Shown piece by piece: positions 1 through 9,131 of a DNA stretch of 64,000 bases. Where the stretch lies: positions 17,191-81,190 of the forward strand of contig JAFGLF010000076.1 in assembly GCA_016928195.1 (NCBI GenBank), read 5' to 3'. The stretch's first letter is position 1. Every line of letters begins with the position of its first letter. Made by a program: the position numbers and the translations under genes. The notes beneath the pieces are model-generated. The model saw nothing but the letters and a program-made list of their open reading frames with translations, had not been told where the DNA came from and did no database searches. This DNA comes from Elusimicrobiota bacterium. Its GTDB lineage: Bacteria > Elusimicrobiota > UBA8919.

Positions 1-997
1 CGATAACCTTCAATACATCCATAATGTAGTTCGGGTTATATGCTACATCGAACGGTTCACCTTTATAATCCGTCTCTATTTCATCATTGCCTTCTCCGCG
101 GCCCTGTTCCATTGAATAAAGAAGAATTTTACCTTTATTTATTGAATATTTAATCGAAGAGGTTCTGCCGGATGAAATAAGTGAAACCCTGTTTGTTGCT
201 TCTAAAAGATCTTTTGTTTTTACTTTTAAGCTTCCTTTTTTTGTTTTCGGTATTACCTGGTCATAATTCGGGAAATGTCCATCAATAAGTCTCGATTTTA
301 ATACCGTATCCTTAATCTTAAAACCAAGCTGATTGTCAAACATTCCTATTTCCATTTTCTCATCATTTACTTCGGAAAGAATCTTCAATAACTCATCTAT
401 TGCTTTTGCCGGGACTATAAACGTAAACGAAATCTTTTTATCAATAATGCCTTCCCGGGATGTATACGCCAGCCTTTTTCCATCTGTAGCTACCATTATG
501 GCTTTTCCTTTTTCAATTATAAAACAAATACCGTTTAATACATATCTTGTTTCATCTGTTGAAATGGCAATTTTTGTTTTTACTATCATATCTTTAATAA
601 TATCGGGCTCTATCTTAAATGTTTTTCCGCCTTCAAAATCAACTGCACATGGAAAATCATTTTTAGAAATACCTACGATTGAAAATTTTGTTTTTCCTGA
701 TTTTACAATAACTTTATCATTTTCATCTACGGCGATCTCAATTTCCTGATGGTCTACTTTCCTTATAATATCTCCTATAAGTTTACCAGGAAGAGTAATC
801 CCCCCTTCTTTGAGTACCTGTGCCTTTATAACGGTCTTAGCAGCGACCTCAAGATCGGTTGCCGCAAGCGTTAAATAGTTGTCCTTTGCATCAAAAAGTA
901 AATTTGATAGTAACGGAAGTGTGCTCTTCTGAGATATTGCTCCCGAAACAATTCCTGTTCCTTTTATTAGGTCATCTTTCATACAGATGATTTTCAT
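1..997 (-). CDS. dnaN: DNA polymerase III beta subunit (sliding clamp), 3' end beyond window
   Basis: Minus-strand reading from ATG at 997 (after GGAGGAAAGT): MKIICMKDDLIKGTGIVSGAISQKSTLPLLSNLLFDAKDNYLTLAATDLEVAAKT...; downstream of dnaA; absent from ORF track because truncated. Confidence 0.95.
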   Translation of the reverse strand, partial: MKIICMKDDLIKGTGIVSGAISQKSTLPLLSNLLFDAKDNYLTLAATDLEVAAKTVIKAQVLKEGGITLPGKLIGDIIRKVDHQEIEIAVDENDKVIVKSGKTKFSIVGISKNDFPCAVDFEGGKTFKIEPDIIKDMIVKTKIAISTDETRYVLNGICFIIEKGKAIMVATDGKRLAYTSREGIIDKKISFTFIVPAKAIDELLKILSEVNDEKMEIGMFDNQLGFKIKDTVLKSRLIDGHFPNYDQVIPKTKKGSLKVKTKDLLEATNRVSLISSGRTSSIKYSINKGKILLYSMEQGRGEGNDEIETDYKGEPFDVAYNPNYIMDVLKVI

Positions 998-1236
998 ACT
1001 TTCCTCCTATTTTGAATTTCTTATTATTTAAATTTTATAATAAAAATCATAATAAATACTGTTAGTATGTTAGTTATTTTTTATTTTTGTTTTTTATTCT
1101 CTGATATATTTAGATTTTAACAATCTTTTAATGTTAATTATTATGTTGATAACAGCCGGATTTACTAACAATACTCTATTGAAATTAACTTTACTAACTT
1201 TTAGACAACTTTATTGACAACTTATAACCACAGTTA

Positions 1237-2613
1237 CTAAGAAGAATGTTTTTTCTCTGTAGTAGTTTTTATTTCTTGAATTAGTTTTGTTATATCCGAT
1301 GAAAAAACAGGATCCTTAGTTAAAATTTTTTCAATTTTATCATAAGCGTAAAGAACAGTTGTATGGTCTCTGCCGCCGAATGCTTCACCAATCTCGATTG
1401 TTGATAATTCTGTCAATTTTCTCGCCAGATACATTGCTATCTGACGGGGGTGAGCAATACTATCAGTCCTTTTTTTGCTTTTAAGGTCTTTTATATCTAA
1501 ACTATAATGTTTTGCAATGATTTTTTGTATTCTTTCAATTGTTACAGGAACATCTTCGACCGTAGTCTTTATAATATCTTTAAGGATATCCTGAGCCCTG
1601 TTAACGGTTATCTGACTACCGGTGAGAAAGGAATGGGCAACAATTTTTATAAGAGCTCCTTCTAATTCTCTAATATTTGCTTTTATATTAGAAGCAATAT
1701 AAAGAATAACATCTTCTGGAACATAAATTTGTTCATCTACAACTTTACTTTTTAATATAGCAATTCTTGTTTCTAAATCCGGAGGAAGAATATCTGCAAC
1801 AAGACCCCATTCAAATCTGCTTTTAAGCCGGTCTTGGAGTGCGATTATTTCTTTTGGTGCCGAATCGGCCGAAAGAACAATCTGTTTTCCGGCATCATAA
1901 AGCGCGTTAAATGTATGATGAAATACTTCCTGTATTTGTTCGCCTTTCCCGAGGAACTGCACATCATCAATAAGAAGAGCATCTAAAGAGCGGAACTTAT
2001 GATGGAAATGGGGCATAGTACTTCTTGTCAGAGAAGCAATCATTTCATTAGCAAATCTTTCACAGGTTATATATAGAATTTTTGAAAGCGGGTTTTTTTG
2101 TTTCATTCTTTGTCCTATGGCATGAAAAAGATGAGTTTTTCCAAGCCCAACTTTCCCGTATATAAAAAGAGGATTGTAGGCTTTCCCGGGATCATCTGCG
2201 GCTGCCAGTGCCGCTGCCTGTGCGAATTTATTTGAACCGCCTACAATAAACTTTTCAAAAGTATACTTTGGATTAAACTGACTTTCTGTAAAAACCGATT
2301 CTTCCTTTGGGACAGGAATAGGTTCTATTGTCTGCTCAGTTTTTTTAAAGAATTCGTCGAGGTTTTGTATCACGGTGCAATTGAGTGTAATAATTTTTCC
2401 GGTTTGCCTGGAAAGATCCTTCTCGATTTTTTTCTGTAGATTTTCTTTAATCCAATCAGTGAAAAATTTATTTGGCACCTCAACTGTAAAGTTATCTTCA
2501 ACGATTGAAATAGGCTTGACGGGTTTTATCCACAGGTCGAAAGATTTTTCCGGTATTTTTTTCTTAATAATTTCTAAACAATTTTCCCACAATTCTTGAG
2601 GTGTTTTGGGCAT
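1237..2613 (-). CDS. dnaA: Chromosomal replication initiator DnaA
   Basis: NPLFIYGKVGLGKTHLFHAIGQ Walker A, LLIDDVQFL, C-terminal GGRDHTTVLYAYDKI DnaA-box-binding signature. Confidence 0.98.
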   Translation of the reverse strand: MPKTPQELWENCLEIIKKKIPEKSFDLWIKPVKPISIVEDNFTVEVPNKFFTDWIKENLQKKIEKDLSRQTGKIITLNCTVIQNLDEFFKKTEQTIEPIPVPKEESVFTESQFNPKYTFEKFIVGGSNKFAQAAALAAADDPGKAYNPLFIYGKVGLGKTHLFHAIGQRMKQKNPLSKILYITCERFANEMIASLTRSTMPHFHHKFRSLDALLIDDVQFLGKGEQIQEVFHHTFNALYDAGKQIVLSADSAPKEIIALQDRLKSRFEWGLVADILPPDLETRIAILKSKVVDEQIYVPEDVILYIASNIKANIRELEGALIKIVAHSFLTGSQITVNRAQDILKDIIKTTVEDVPVTIERIQKIIAKHYSLDIKDLKSKKRTDSIAHPRQIAMYLARKLTELSTIEIGEAFGGRDHTTVLYAYDKIEKILTKDPVFSSDITKLIQEIKTTTEKKHSS

Positions 2614-2877
2614 AGTCCACTTTCCAAATAGAAGTTGTTAACACAGTTACTAACAATTGTTAATAACTTCCCCCTATTGTTTTTATTTACCTAGTTTTAC
2701 CATATTTTATCAAGTATCTATGGTTTTGTAGCATTGTACAAAAGATATATTTAAAAGTCAAGAGGAATATTATTAATATATAAAATTCTTCAAAGGAGAT
2801 GGGTTTTAAAATTTTTTTACAGTTTTTTTAATATTGATTTATCTAAGGGAAATAACCCATAAAAAAATTTTTGGGAC
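2614..2877. other. Candidate origin (oriC) region upstream of dnaA
   Basis: AT-rich noncoding region with TTGTTAACA/TTGTTAATAAC motifs; perfect TTATCCACA box at 2526-2534 inside the dnaA 5' end and a one-mismatch box (TGTTGATAA) at 1144-1152 in the dnaA-dnaN gap. Confidence 0.35.
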
Positions 2878-2906
2878 TTGACAGATTTCTGTAATTTTTG
2901 TATAAT
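2878..2906 (+). promoter_or_regulatory. Sigma70-type promoter for ndk
   Basis: TTGACA - 17 bp - TATAAT. Confidence 0.75.
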
Positions 2907-2953
2907 AGAACAAATAATATATATTATTTGTTAAAATTAGAACACGGAACATC

Positions 2954-3457
2954 ATGAAACAGCAAGCACTTGTTATTATCAAACCGGATGGATTAAAAAA
3001 GTCTTTGACAGGAAGTATTCTTACTAAACTTTCCGAATCGAAGCTTGAAATAATAGGCGCAAAAGTTGTAAGACCTACCCGAGAACTCACCGAAAAACAT
3101 TATTCTCATATGAAAGACAAACCATTTTTTGAAGACATCGTCAAGTATTTCTGCGGGGACATTCATAGGACAAGAAGAATCCTTTTACTTGTATATCAGG
3201 GTGAAAGTGCTATAGAAAAATTAAGAAGCATTGCAGGTTCAACCAACCCGGAGGAAGCAGAGCCAACAACAATCAGAGGATCATATGGAAGAATTACCAC
3301 GAAAGGCGTATATGAAAATGTACTACACGTATCGGGTAATGACAAAGAAGCTGAGCAGGAGATAAAACTCTGGTTTTTACCGTCTGAAATTGTCTATGAA
3401 ATATACCCCACCAAAGAGGTTGTTAAAGAAAAAGTTGATTTTAAAGAATGGGCGTAA
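2954..3457 (+). CDS. ndk: Nucleoside diphosphate kinase
   Basis: QALVIIKPDGLKKS start, IRGSYGR and NVLHVSGNDKEAEQEI. Confidence 0.9.
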   Translation: MKQQALVIIKPDGLKKSLTGSILTKLSESKLEIIGAKVVRPTRELTEKHYSHMKDKPFFEDIVKYFCGDIHRTRRILLLVYQGESAIEKLRSIAGSTNPEEAEPTTIRGSYGRITTKGVYENVLHVSGNDKEAEQEIKLWFLPSEIVYEIYPTKEVVKEKVDFKEWA

Positions 3458-3513
3458 ATTCCCCATCAGATATTTTTATACCCTAACATTCCACCAGTCA
3501 GTTTTTTAAGAGT

Positions 3514-3660
3514 TTACTTTTTACCTAAAATTCTGAATACTTTTGTTCCGCAAGCAGGACAAACACCCTGGAGCGCCTTTCTCCCGCCCTTCATGTCGAC
3601 TTCCTTTGCATCTTTAATTTCTACCTGCTTTTTACATTTCATACATCTGCCTTCTGCCAT
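3514..3660 (-). CDS. Small zinc-ribbon protein (DUF5679-like)
   Basis: 48-aa MAEGRCMKCKKQVEIKDAKEVDMKGGRKALQGVCPACGTKVFRILGKK with two CxxC pairs; good SD; below ORF-track cutoff. Confidence 0.8.
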   Translation of the reverse strand: MAEGRCMKCKKQVEIKDAKEVDMKGGRKALQGVCPACGTKVFRILGKK

Positions 3661-3701
3661 TTGAATATCCTCCTTTTTAGATTTTCAAAAAAATGTTTAA
3701 A

Positions 3702-4565
3702 CTATTTTTTTGTAAGTTTTGATTTATATCTTAAAATATCAATAATACGGTTCAGATCACCGAGAGATGCACAGGATATTATTAATTTTCCTTTACCTCC
3801 GCGATATTTTATTTCAACTTTTGTTCCCAGAATTTTCTGTAATTCTTCTTCTATGGCAATAACGTCACTGTCTTTCTTGGAAGGACTTATTCTGACTTTT
3901 TGAGATATTTTTTCCGCATCCCGGACAGTTAAATGTTGATTTATAATTTTTTCCAGCAGAAGTTTTTGTTTTAACGGGTCCTCAATGGCTGCTATTGCCC
4001 GTGCATGGCCTTCCCTGATTTTCCCTTCGGATATAGCATCTTGTATATTTTTCGGCATTGTGAGAATCCTTACAATATTCGCGATGGCCGAACGTGATTT
4101 GCCAAGGGTTGCTGCCAAATCTTCCTGACGCAGGCCGAATTCTGTCATTAGTCGTTTATATCCGTTGGCTTCTTCTACAGGATTAAAATCTTTTCGCTGA
4201 AGGTTTTCAATTAATGATAGAATAAAGCTTTCTTTTTCGGAGACGGTTTTTACTATAGCAGGTATCTCGGAAAGGCCGGCAAGTTTAGCTGCCCGCCATC
4301 TCCTTTCGCCGGCTATCAGTTCATAAATTCCATCTTCACGCTTTGTTGATATGATTATCGGCTGGACAAGACCGTGCTCGGTAATTGATGCTGCAAGGTC
4401 CTTAAGCTCTGTTTCGTCGAATTTTGCTCTTGACTGGTATTTGTTGGGTTTAATCTGGTTGATTGGTATCTTTATTGTTCCTTCAACTGATTCTGATGTT
4501 GTAGAAAGCGCATTCCCGATTTCCGGTATCAATGCTTCCAATCCTTTCCCTAATGCCTTTCTCAT
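3702..4565 (-). CDS. parB: Chromosome partitioning protein ParB/Spo0J
   Basis: GERRWRAAKLAGLSEIPAIV and ENLQRKDFNPVEEANGYKRL, HTH and C-terminal dimer domain. Confidence 0.95.
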   Translation of the reverse strand: MRKALGKGLEALIPEIGNALSTTSESVEGTIKIPINQIKPNKYQSRAKFDETELKDLAASITEHGLVQPIIISTKREDGIYELIAGERRWRAAKLAGLSEIPAIVKTVSEKESFILSLIENLQRKDFNPVEEANGYKRLMTEFGLRQEDLAATLGKSRSAIANIVRILTMPKNIQDAISEGKIREGHARAIAAIEDPLKQKLLLEKIINQHLTVRDAEKISQKVRISPSKKDSDVIAIEEELQKILGTKVEIKYRGGKGKLIISCASLGDLNRIIDILRYKSKLTKK

Positions 4566-4603
4566 AAAACTCCTCCCTCCTTATTATTAAAGGGTTAAGT
4601 AAG

Positions 4604-5404
4604 TTAAGAATTATTTTCGGAGTCTTCTTGCTCTATAGGTCCTTTGTCCTTTTCAATAATTTCCTTTGCAAAATTCATATATGCTTCTGCACCTTTTGAA
4701 CGTTTGTCGTAGAGTATTACCGGTTTGCCAAATCCCGGCGCCTCTGCAATTTTAACATTCCTCGGAATAATTGTTTTATAAACCTTATCGGGAAAATACT
4801 TTTTAATCTCGCTTATGACCTGTCCGGAAAGATTAATACGCGCATCATACATAGTCAGCAATACACCGTCGATAATAAGAGAAGGGTTTAAAACCTGTTT
4901 TAGTTTTTTTTGAAGTTCCAAGAGCTGTCCAAGTCCTTCTAAAGCGTAATATTCGCACTGTATAGGTATTATTAATGAGTTGGCTGCAGTTAATGCATTA
5001 ATGGTCAATAATCCTAATGAAGGCGGACAGTCAATTATAATGTATTCGTAAACACGCTGAAATTTTTCCAGCGCATTTTTTAATTTTGTTTCCCGTGATA
5101 AAGTGTTTACAAGTTCTACTTCAGCGCCAACTAAATCCAACCCGGAAGGTACGATTTCACACCATTCAATCTCCGTGGGTAAAATTGCATCTTCGAGCAG
5201 TTTATCTCTCATCAGAACATCATATATACTTGTTTTACTTTCGTTTTTTTTTATTCCTAACCCACTTGTAGAGTTTGCCTGCGGGTCCAGGTCAATAAGA
5301 AGTGTTTCGTGGGAAAGCATAGCAAGTGAGGCAGAAAGGTTTATAGCAGTTGTTGTTTTCCCTACTCCGCCTTTTTGGTTTGCAATAACAATTATTTTAC
5401 TCAT
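4604..5404 (-). CDS. parA: Chromosome partitioning ATPase ParA/Soj
   Basis: MSKIIVIANQKGGVGKTTTAINLSASLA deviant Walker A; start trimmed from ORF-track start 5467. Confidence 0.95.
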   Translation of the reverse strand: MSKIIVIANQKGGVGKTTTAINLSASLAMLSHETLLIDLDPQANSTSGLGIKKNESKTSIYDVLMRDKLLEDAILPTEIEWCEIVPSGLDLVGAEVELVNTLSRETKLKNALEKFQRVYEYIIIDCPPSLGLLTINALTAANSLIIPIQCEYYALEGLGQLLELQKKLKQVLNPSLIIDGVLLTMYDARINLSGQVISEIKKYFPDKVYKTIIPRNVKIAEAPGFGKPVILYDKRSKGAEAYMNFAKEIIEKDKGPIEQEDSENNS

Positions 5405-5448
5405 GGTGCAGGATAAGAGTTCCTTAGATAGAGTTATTTTGTTGATTC

Positions 5449-5476
5449 GCCCAGCCCTTGCATGCAAGGGCTGGGT
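5449..5476. repeat. Palindrome upstream of parA
   Basis: CCCAGCCCTTGCATGCAAGGGCTGGG perfect inverted repeat. Confidence 0.75.
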
Positions 5477-5478
5477 TC

Positions 5479-5506
5479 ATTATATAAAAGGTTAAAAAAA
5501 AGTCAA
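5479..5506 (-). promoter_or_regulatory. Sigma70-type promoter for parAB
   Basis: Reverse strand TTGACT - 16 bp - TATAAT. Confidence 0.65.
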
Positions 5507-5513
5507 GCAAAAA

Positions 5514-5529
5514 CTGTTCACGTAAAACA
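5514..5529 (-). promoter_or_regulatory. Degenerate parS-like site
   Basis: Minus strand TGTTTTACGTGAACAG versus TGTTTCACGTGAAACA; adjacent to the rimO stop codon. Confidence 0.4.
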
Positions 5530-6819
5530 TCAGGACGAAACAAGGTCATAAATTTTTTTGACTGCTAGAATCGGGGTTTTTAAAATTTCTCCCGGGAGGT
5601 GTTTTTTAGAAAAAAGGATTTTTCCGTCGATCTCAGGAGCCTGGAATTCAGTATGCCCGAGTTTTTCAGAATCAGCAAGGATATCAAAAGTTTTTCCCAC
5701 CCGTTTTTCATTTTTCTTTAATGTGATTTTTTGCTGAGTCTTCATTATTTCGGCAAGCCGGGTGTTTTTAGTTTTTTGAGAAACAGAATTATGCATATTA
5801 AAAGCTTTTGTTCCCGTCTGCGGCGAATAAACAAATCCGCCCAGCCAGTCAAATTCCAGCGCTTTTATATCATTTAGCAACTTTTTAAAATTTTTCTCCG
5901 TTTCGTCGGGGAATCCCACCATAATAGTTGTCCGCAGAGTAATACCATGGATTTTTTTTCTTAGTTTTTCAATTGTATCAAAAATAATTTTGGAATAGGG
6001 CCTCCCCATTTTCTTTAATATTATGTCGTCTGTATGCTGTATAGGGATATCAATATATTTACACAGTTTGCTGTTTTCAGCGATTACTGATATTAGTTCG
6101 TCGGTAAAATGAGCCGGGTGGGTATATAAAATTCGTATCCATTTCAATCCTTTAATGCCGGATATATTTTTTAGGAGTAAAGACAGCGCGGGGCTCCCAT
6201 AAATATCAATGCCATATAAAGTTGTGTCCTGAGCCACCAATATAATCTCTTTTCTGCCTGTGTTTACGGCGTTTTGAATATCTTTTATTATATATTCAAT
6301 ATTTCGGCTTCTGAAATGACCCCGTAGTCTTGGTATTAAACAATAATTACATTTATTATTGCATCCATCTGCTATTTTTATGTATGCATAGCTTCTGGGT
6401 GTTGAAAATATCTTTGGTTCGTCGGAAATAATAAATTTTGGCGTGGTTATTTTATTAATGGGTCTTCCGGTAGAATTTAATTTGTCTATTATATTTGGAA
6501 TTATATTGAAATCCGAACTCCCGAGAATAGCGTCAATACCAGGGTATGGTTTTAATAATGTCTTTTTTTCAAGTTGTGGTAAACAACCACAAACAATAAG
6601 TTTTTGCCATGGTTGTTTGCTTTCTGAAATACCACTTATTGCTGTGTATGCCTCTTTTCTTGCCGAATCAATAAAAGCACAGGTATTTATTATTATTACG
6701 TCTGCAAGGTTACTGTTCTGGATAAAAGTATATCCTTTTTTAGCAAGGATTCCGGCTATTGTTTCTGAATCAACAAGATTTTTTGGACAACCAAATGAAA
6801 TTATGTAAATATTGCGCAT
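5530..6819 (-). CDS. rimO: Ribosomal protein S12 methylthiotransferase RimO
   Basis: SFGCPKNLVDSE, radical SAM CNNKCNYCLIP, C-terminal TRAM-like region. Confidence 0.95.
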   Translation of the reverse strand: MRNIYIISFGCPKNLVDSETIAGILAKKGYTFIQNSNLADVIIINTCAFIDSARKEAYTAISGISESKQPWQKLIVCGCLPQLEKKTLLKPYPGIDAILGSSDFNIIPNIIDKLNSTGRPINKITTPKFIISDEPKIFSTPRSYAYIKIADGCNNKCNYCLIPRLRGHFRSRNIEYIIKDIQNAVNTGRKEIILVAQDTTLYGIDIYGSPALSLLLKNISGIKGLKWIRILYTHPAHFTDELISVIAENSKLCKYIDIPIQHTDDIILKKMGRPYSKIIFDTIEKLRKKIHGITLRTTIMVGFPDETEKNFKKLLNDIKALEFDWLGGFVYSPQTGTKAFNMHNSVSQKTKNTRLAEIMKTQQKITLKKNEKRVGKTFDILADSEKLGHTEFQAPEIDGKILFSKKHLPGEILKTPILAVKKIYDLVSS

Positions 6820-6866
6820 ATTTTGTAGTATCAAGAACCCAAACCGATACTTGATTAAAGGATTAA

Positions 6867-6882
6867 TCCGCCAGTTGGCGGA
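6867..6882. repeat. TCCGCC-N-GGCGGA palindrome
   Basis: TCCGCCAGTTGGCGGA. Confidence 0.85.
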
Positions 6883-6944
6883 TAGATTACATATATTAAG
6901 ACATACGTTGTAACTGTGTAATCTTGCGATAAAGTCGCTTATTT

Positions 6945-6960
6945 TGTTTCACGTGAAACA
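6945..6960. promoter_or_regulatory. parS centromere site 1
   Basis: TGTTTCACGTGAAACA, perfect match to the widely conserved bacterial parS consensus. Confidence 0.95.
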
Positions 6961-6961
6961 T

Positions 6962-8641
6962 TTATCTGTTAAACATTAATCTCCTGTTAAATGATGCATT
7001 TGCTTCATTTTGCCACCCTGCTTGTGTAAATACTACTCCGGAATTATGACATGAAGAAACGTAATAATTAATTACCTGTGTCCCATAGTACGTAGGATTT
7101 CCTGGCGGTTTGCGGAAAGGGTATAGGTCATACAAAAAAAGTCTTGTTTTTATCATCTTTGCCCTGTTTAGCATGTTTTTATCCTTTGAGATCCTGCAAA
7201 TTATGCCTATTGGTACAGAATATTCCTCTAATTCAGCATGTACCCCTTCTGCAAAAACAGGATATTTTTCTACAATCTTTAATAAACAATCGGTTGTTGA
7301 TCCGGATTTACCCATTGAGAACAGTTCAGGATATTTATTTTCATATTCTGCTATTCTCCAGGGCAGATACGAATGAAGGACAACTTTTATGTCTTGACGT
7401 TTTTTTTCTACAGTTTGTAGATAATTAATAGTAAAAATAGGGATATCAGCAGTTATTGATAAAAATGAGTTTTTTGGTACGGAACGAGCCAAATTTTTAA
7501 CATAATCATAAGCAAGAAAATCATACCTTTTATTTAATTTTGGTAAATTAATAAACCCAGCATATAAAGATATCCCTAAAAAGAAATATATTAATGGTTT
7601 TATTTTAGTCTTTTTTATTATGGAACCTATAATTAATGTTTCGAAAACCATTGGTAATACACATGCAGGTTCCAGAATTGCCAGGGAAAGCTCAGTATTT
7701 GGTAGCCTGGAGAGAAATATGAAAAAGGGCCCTGAAAATATAAATAGTAATAAAAGTGTTTTACCAAAAATGTCACTAAAGCACAAAATTGTCCCAATTA
7801 ATAGTAATATGAGTCCAGGCCAGCCAAGTTGCTTCTTTTGTAATTCCCAATACATTTTAACAGAGTCTGTTAGTGCGTTTACTGTCCCGGAATGCCGTCG
7901 AGAAAGCTTTATAACACCATAATCCGCCCGTGTAATAACATTGGCAAAATTGCCGAGATTTTTAGGATTACCCCAGTTATTAATAGGTTGTTGGGCTGAT
8001 CTTATAGGCAGGAATAGATAAATAGAGAATCCGAGTATAAAGGCAGAGAGAAGAGAAAGGAGAAAAGAGAGAGAGAATGAAGGCAAAAGACTTTTTCTTT
8101 TGTTCTTCATTATTAGATATAAAATACCCGGTATTAAAAGAACTATGGAATGATGATTACCGAGTGCAAGACCAAGCAGAAAGGCAGAGAGTAGTAAGTA
8201 CCCAGAGTAGGTTCGCCCGTGGCTAAGAATGGGGAGTAGCAAAAGATAAAGTATTAAAACTGCAAAGAGGGCATTTAGCGAATAAATCTCACTTATAATA
8301 CTCTGTTGCCAAAAAGAACTTGAAAAAATCAAGAAAAAAGCAGAAACTAACGCTGGCCATGTAGTGCTAAATACTTTTTTGGCTATATAATAGGTAATTA
8401 CTATGCATAATGAAGAGATAAAAGCGGAAAGAAGATTTAGCCGATAGCCGATATTCCCAAAAGGAAGTAAAAAAGTCCATAATTTTCCCAGTATAACATA
8501 TACAGGGTACCCTGGAGGATGGGCTATTCCCAGAGTATATGCAGAAGTAATTAGATCTCCTGCATCTCTAAAAGCCGGTAATGTGGGATACAGGGTATAG
8601 AGGTAAATAAAAAAACTGATAAAAAATAGAAAAATGGCCAT
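6962..8641 (-). CDS. DUF2723 / GT-C-like multi-TM glycosyltransferase, lacks the TPR tail of its paralogue
   Basis: FRDAGDLITSAYTLGIAHPPGYPVYVILGKLW, multiple TM helices; paralogue at 23429-25306. Confidence 0.85.
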   Translation of the reverse strand: MAIFLFFISFFIYLYTLYPTLPAFRDAGDLITSAYTLGIAHPPGYPVYVILGKLWTFLLPFGNIGYRLNLLSAFISSLCIVITYYIAKKVFSTTWPALVSAFFLIFSSSFWQQSIISEIYSLNALFAVLILYLLLLPILSHGRTYSGYLLLSAFLLGLALGNHHSIVLLIPGILYLIMKNKRKSLLPSFSLSFLLSLLSAFILGFSIYLFLPIRSAQQPINNWGNPKNLGNFANVITRADYGVIKLSRRHSGTVNALTDSVKMYWELQKKQLGWPGLILLLIGTILCFSDIFGKTLLLLFIFSGPFFIFLSRLPNTELSLAILEPACVLPMVFETLIIGSIIKKTKIKPLIYFFLGISLYAGFINLPKLNKRYDFLAYDYVKNLARSVPKNSFLSITADIPIFTINYLQTVEKKRQDIKVVLHSYLPWRIAEYENKYPELFSMGKSGSTTDCLLKIVEKYPVFAEGVHAELEEYSVPIGIICRISKDKNMLNRAKMIKTRLFLYDLYPFRKPPGNPTYYGTQVINYYVSSCHNSGVVFTQAGWQNEANASFNRRLMFNR

Positions 8642-8657
8642 TGTTTCACGTGAAACA
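8642..8657. promoter_or_regulatory. parS centromere site 2
   Basis: TGTTTCACGTGAAACA; contains the TGA stop of the upstream phosphatase gene (encodes ...CFT*). Confidence 0.95.
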
Positions 8658-9128
8658 TTTAAATTTGAGTATTTTTGTTAGGCTTCTTTCTATACAATCT
8701 TTAATTTCTTTAAGTTTTAGCTTATTAGCCGGCGGAGGATGACCTAAAGGGTCTTCAATTTCGATTTCACCATCGTCTGCTAATTCTTTAAGTAGGAATG
8801 TTTTTGATTTTGTTCTCGGGAATAAGGTTGTTATAAAACTTTTGTGTCTTTTTTCCATAACAATTATTAGATCAGATTTGTTTATAATTTGTTCAGTAAT
8901 CTGTGTAGAAATATGGTTTGAGAAGTCAATACCGGCATTCTGCATGACTTCCGCAAGATCCCCGTATATCCTGTATTCAGGATTTGCTGCTGTTCCTGCA
9001 GAGCTAACTGTAATATTGGTTATCCCTTTTTCTTTTAGGAGGTTCTTTAAAATGCCCTCACCCATAACTGACCTGCAGACATTCCCAGTGCATACGAAAG
9101 TAATATGTTTTGGACCAGTAGACCCCAT
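8646..9128 (-). CDS. Low-molecular-weight protein tyrosine phosphatase family
   Basis: FVCTGNVCRSVMGEGIL active-site loop, C-terminal EDPLG motif. Confidence 0.9.
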   Translation of the reverse strand: MGSTGPKHITFVCTGNVCRSVMGEGILKNLLKEKGITNITVSSAGTAANPEYRIYGDLAEVMQNAGIDFSNHISTQITEQIINKSDLIIVMEKRHKSFITTLFPRTKSKTFLLKELADDGEIEIEDPLGHPPPANKLKLKEIKDCIERSLTKILKFKCFT

Positions 9129-9131
9129 AAG

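Noticed and set aside
333-749. Plus-strand 138-aa ORF
   Set aside because: Antisense to dnaN, which is clearly coding on the minus strand.
2614-2953. Firm oriC call upstream of dnaA
   Set aside because: No clear cluster of perfect DnaA boxes by eye; reported only as a low-confidence candidate.
5404-5467. N-terminal extension of ParA (MHARAGRINKITL...)
   Set aside because: Lies across the upstream palindrome; conserved ParA start is MSKIIVIANQKGG at 5404.
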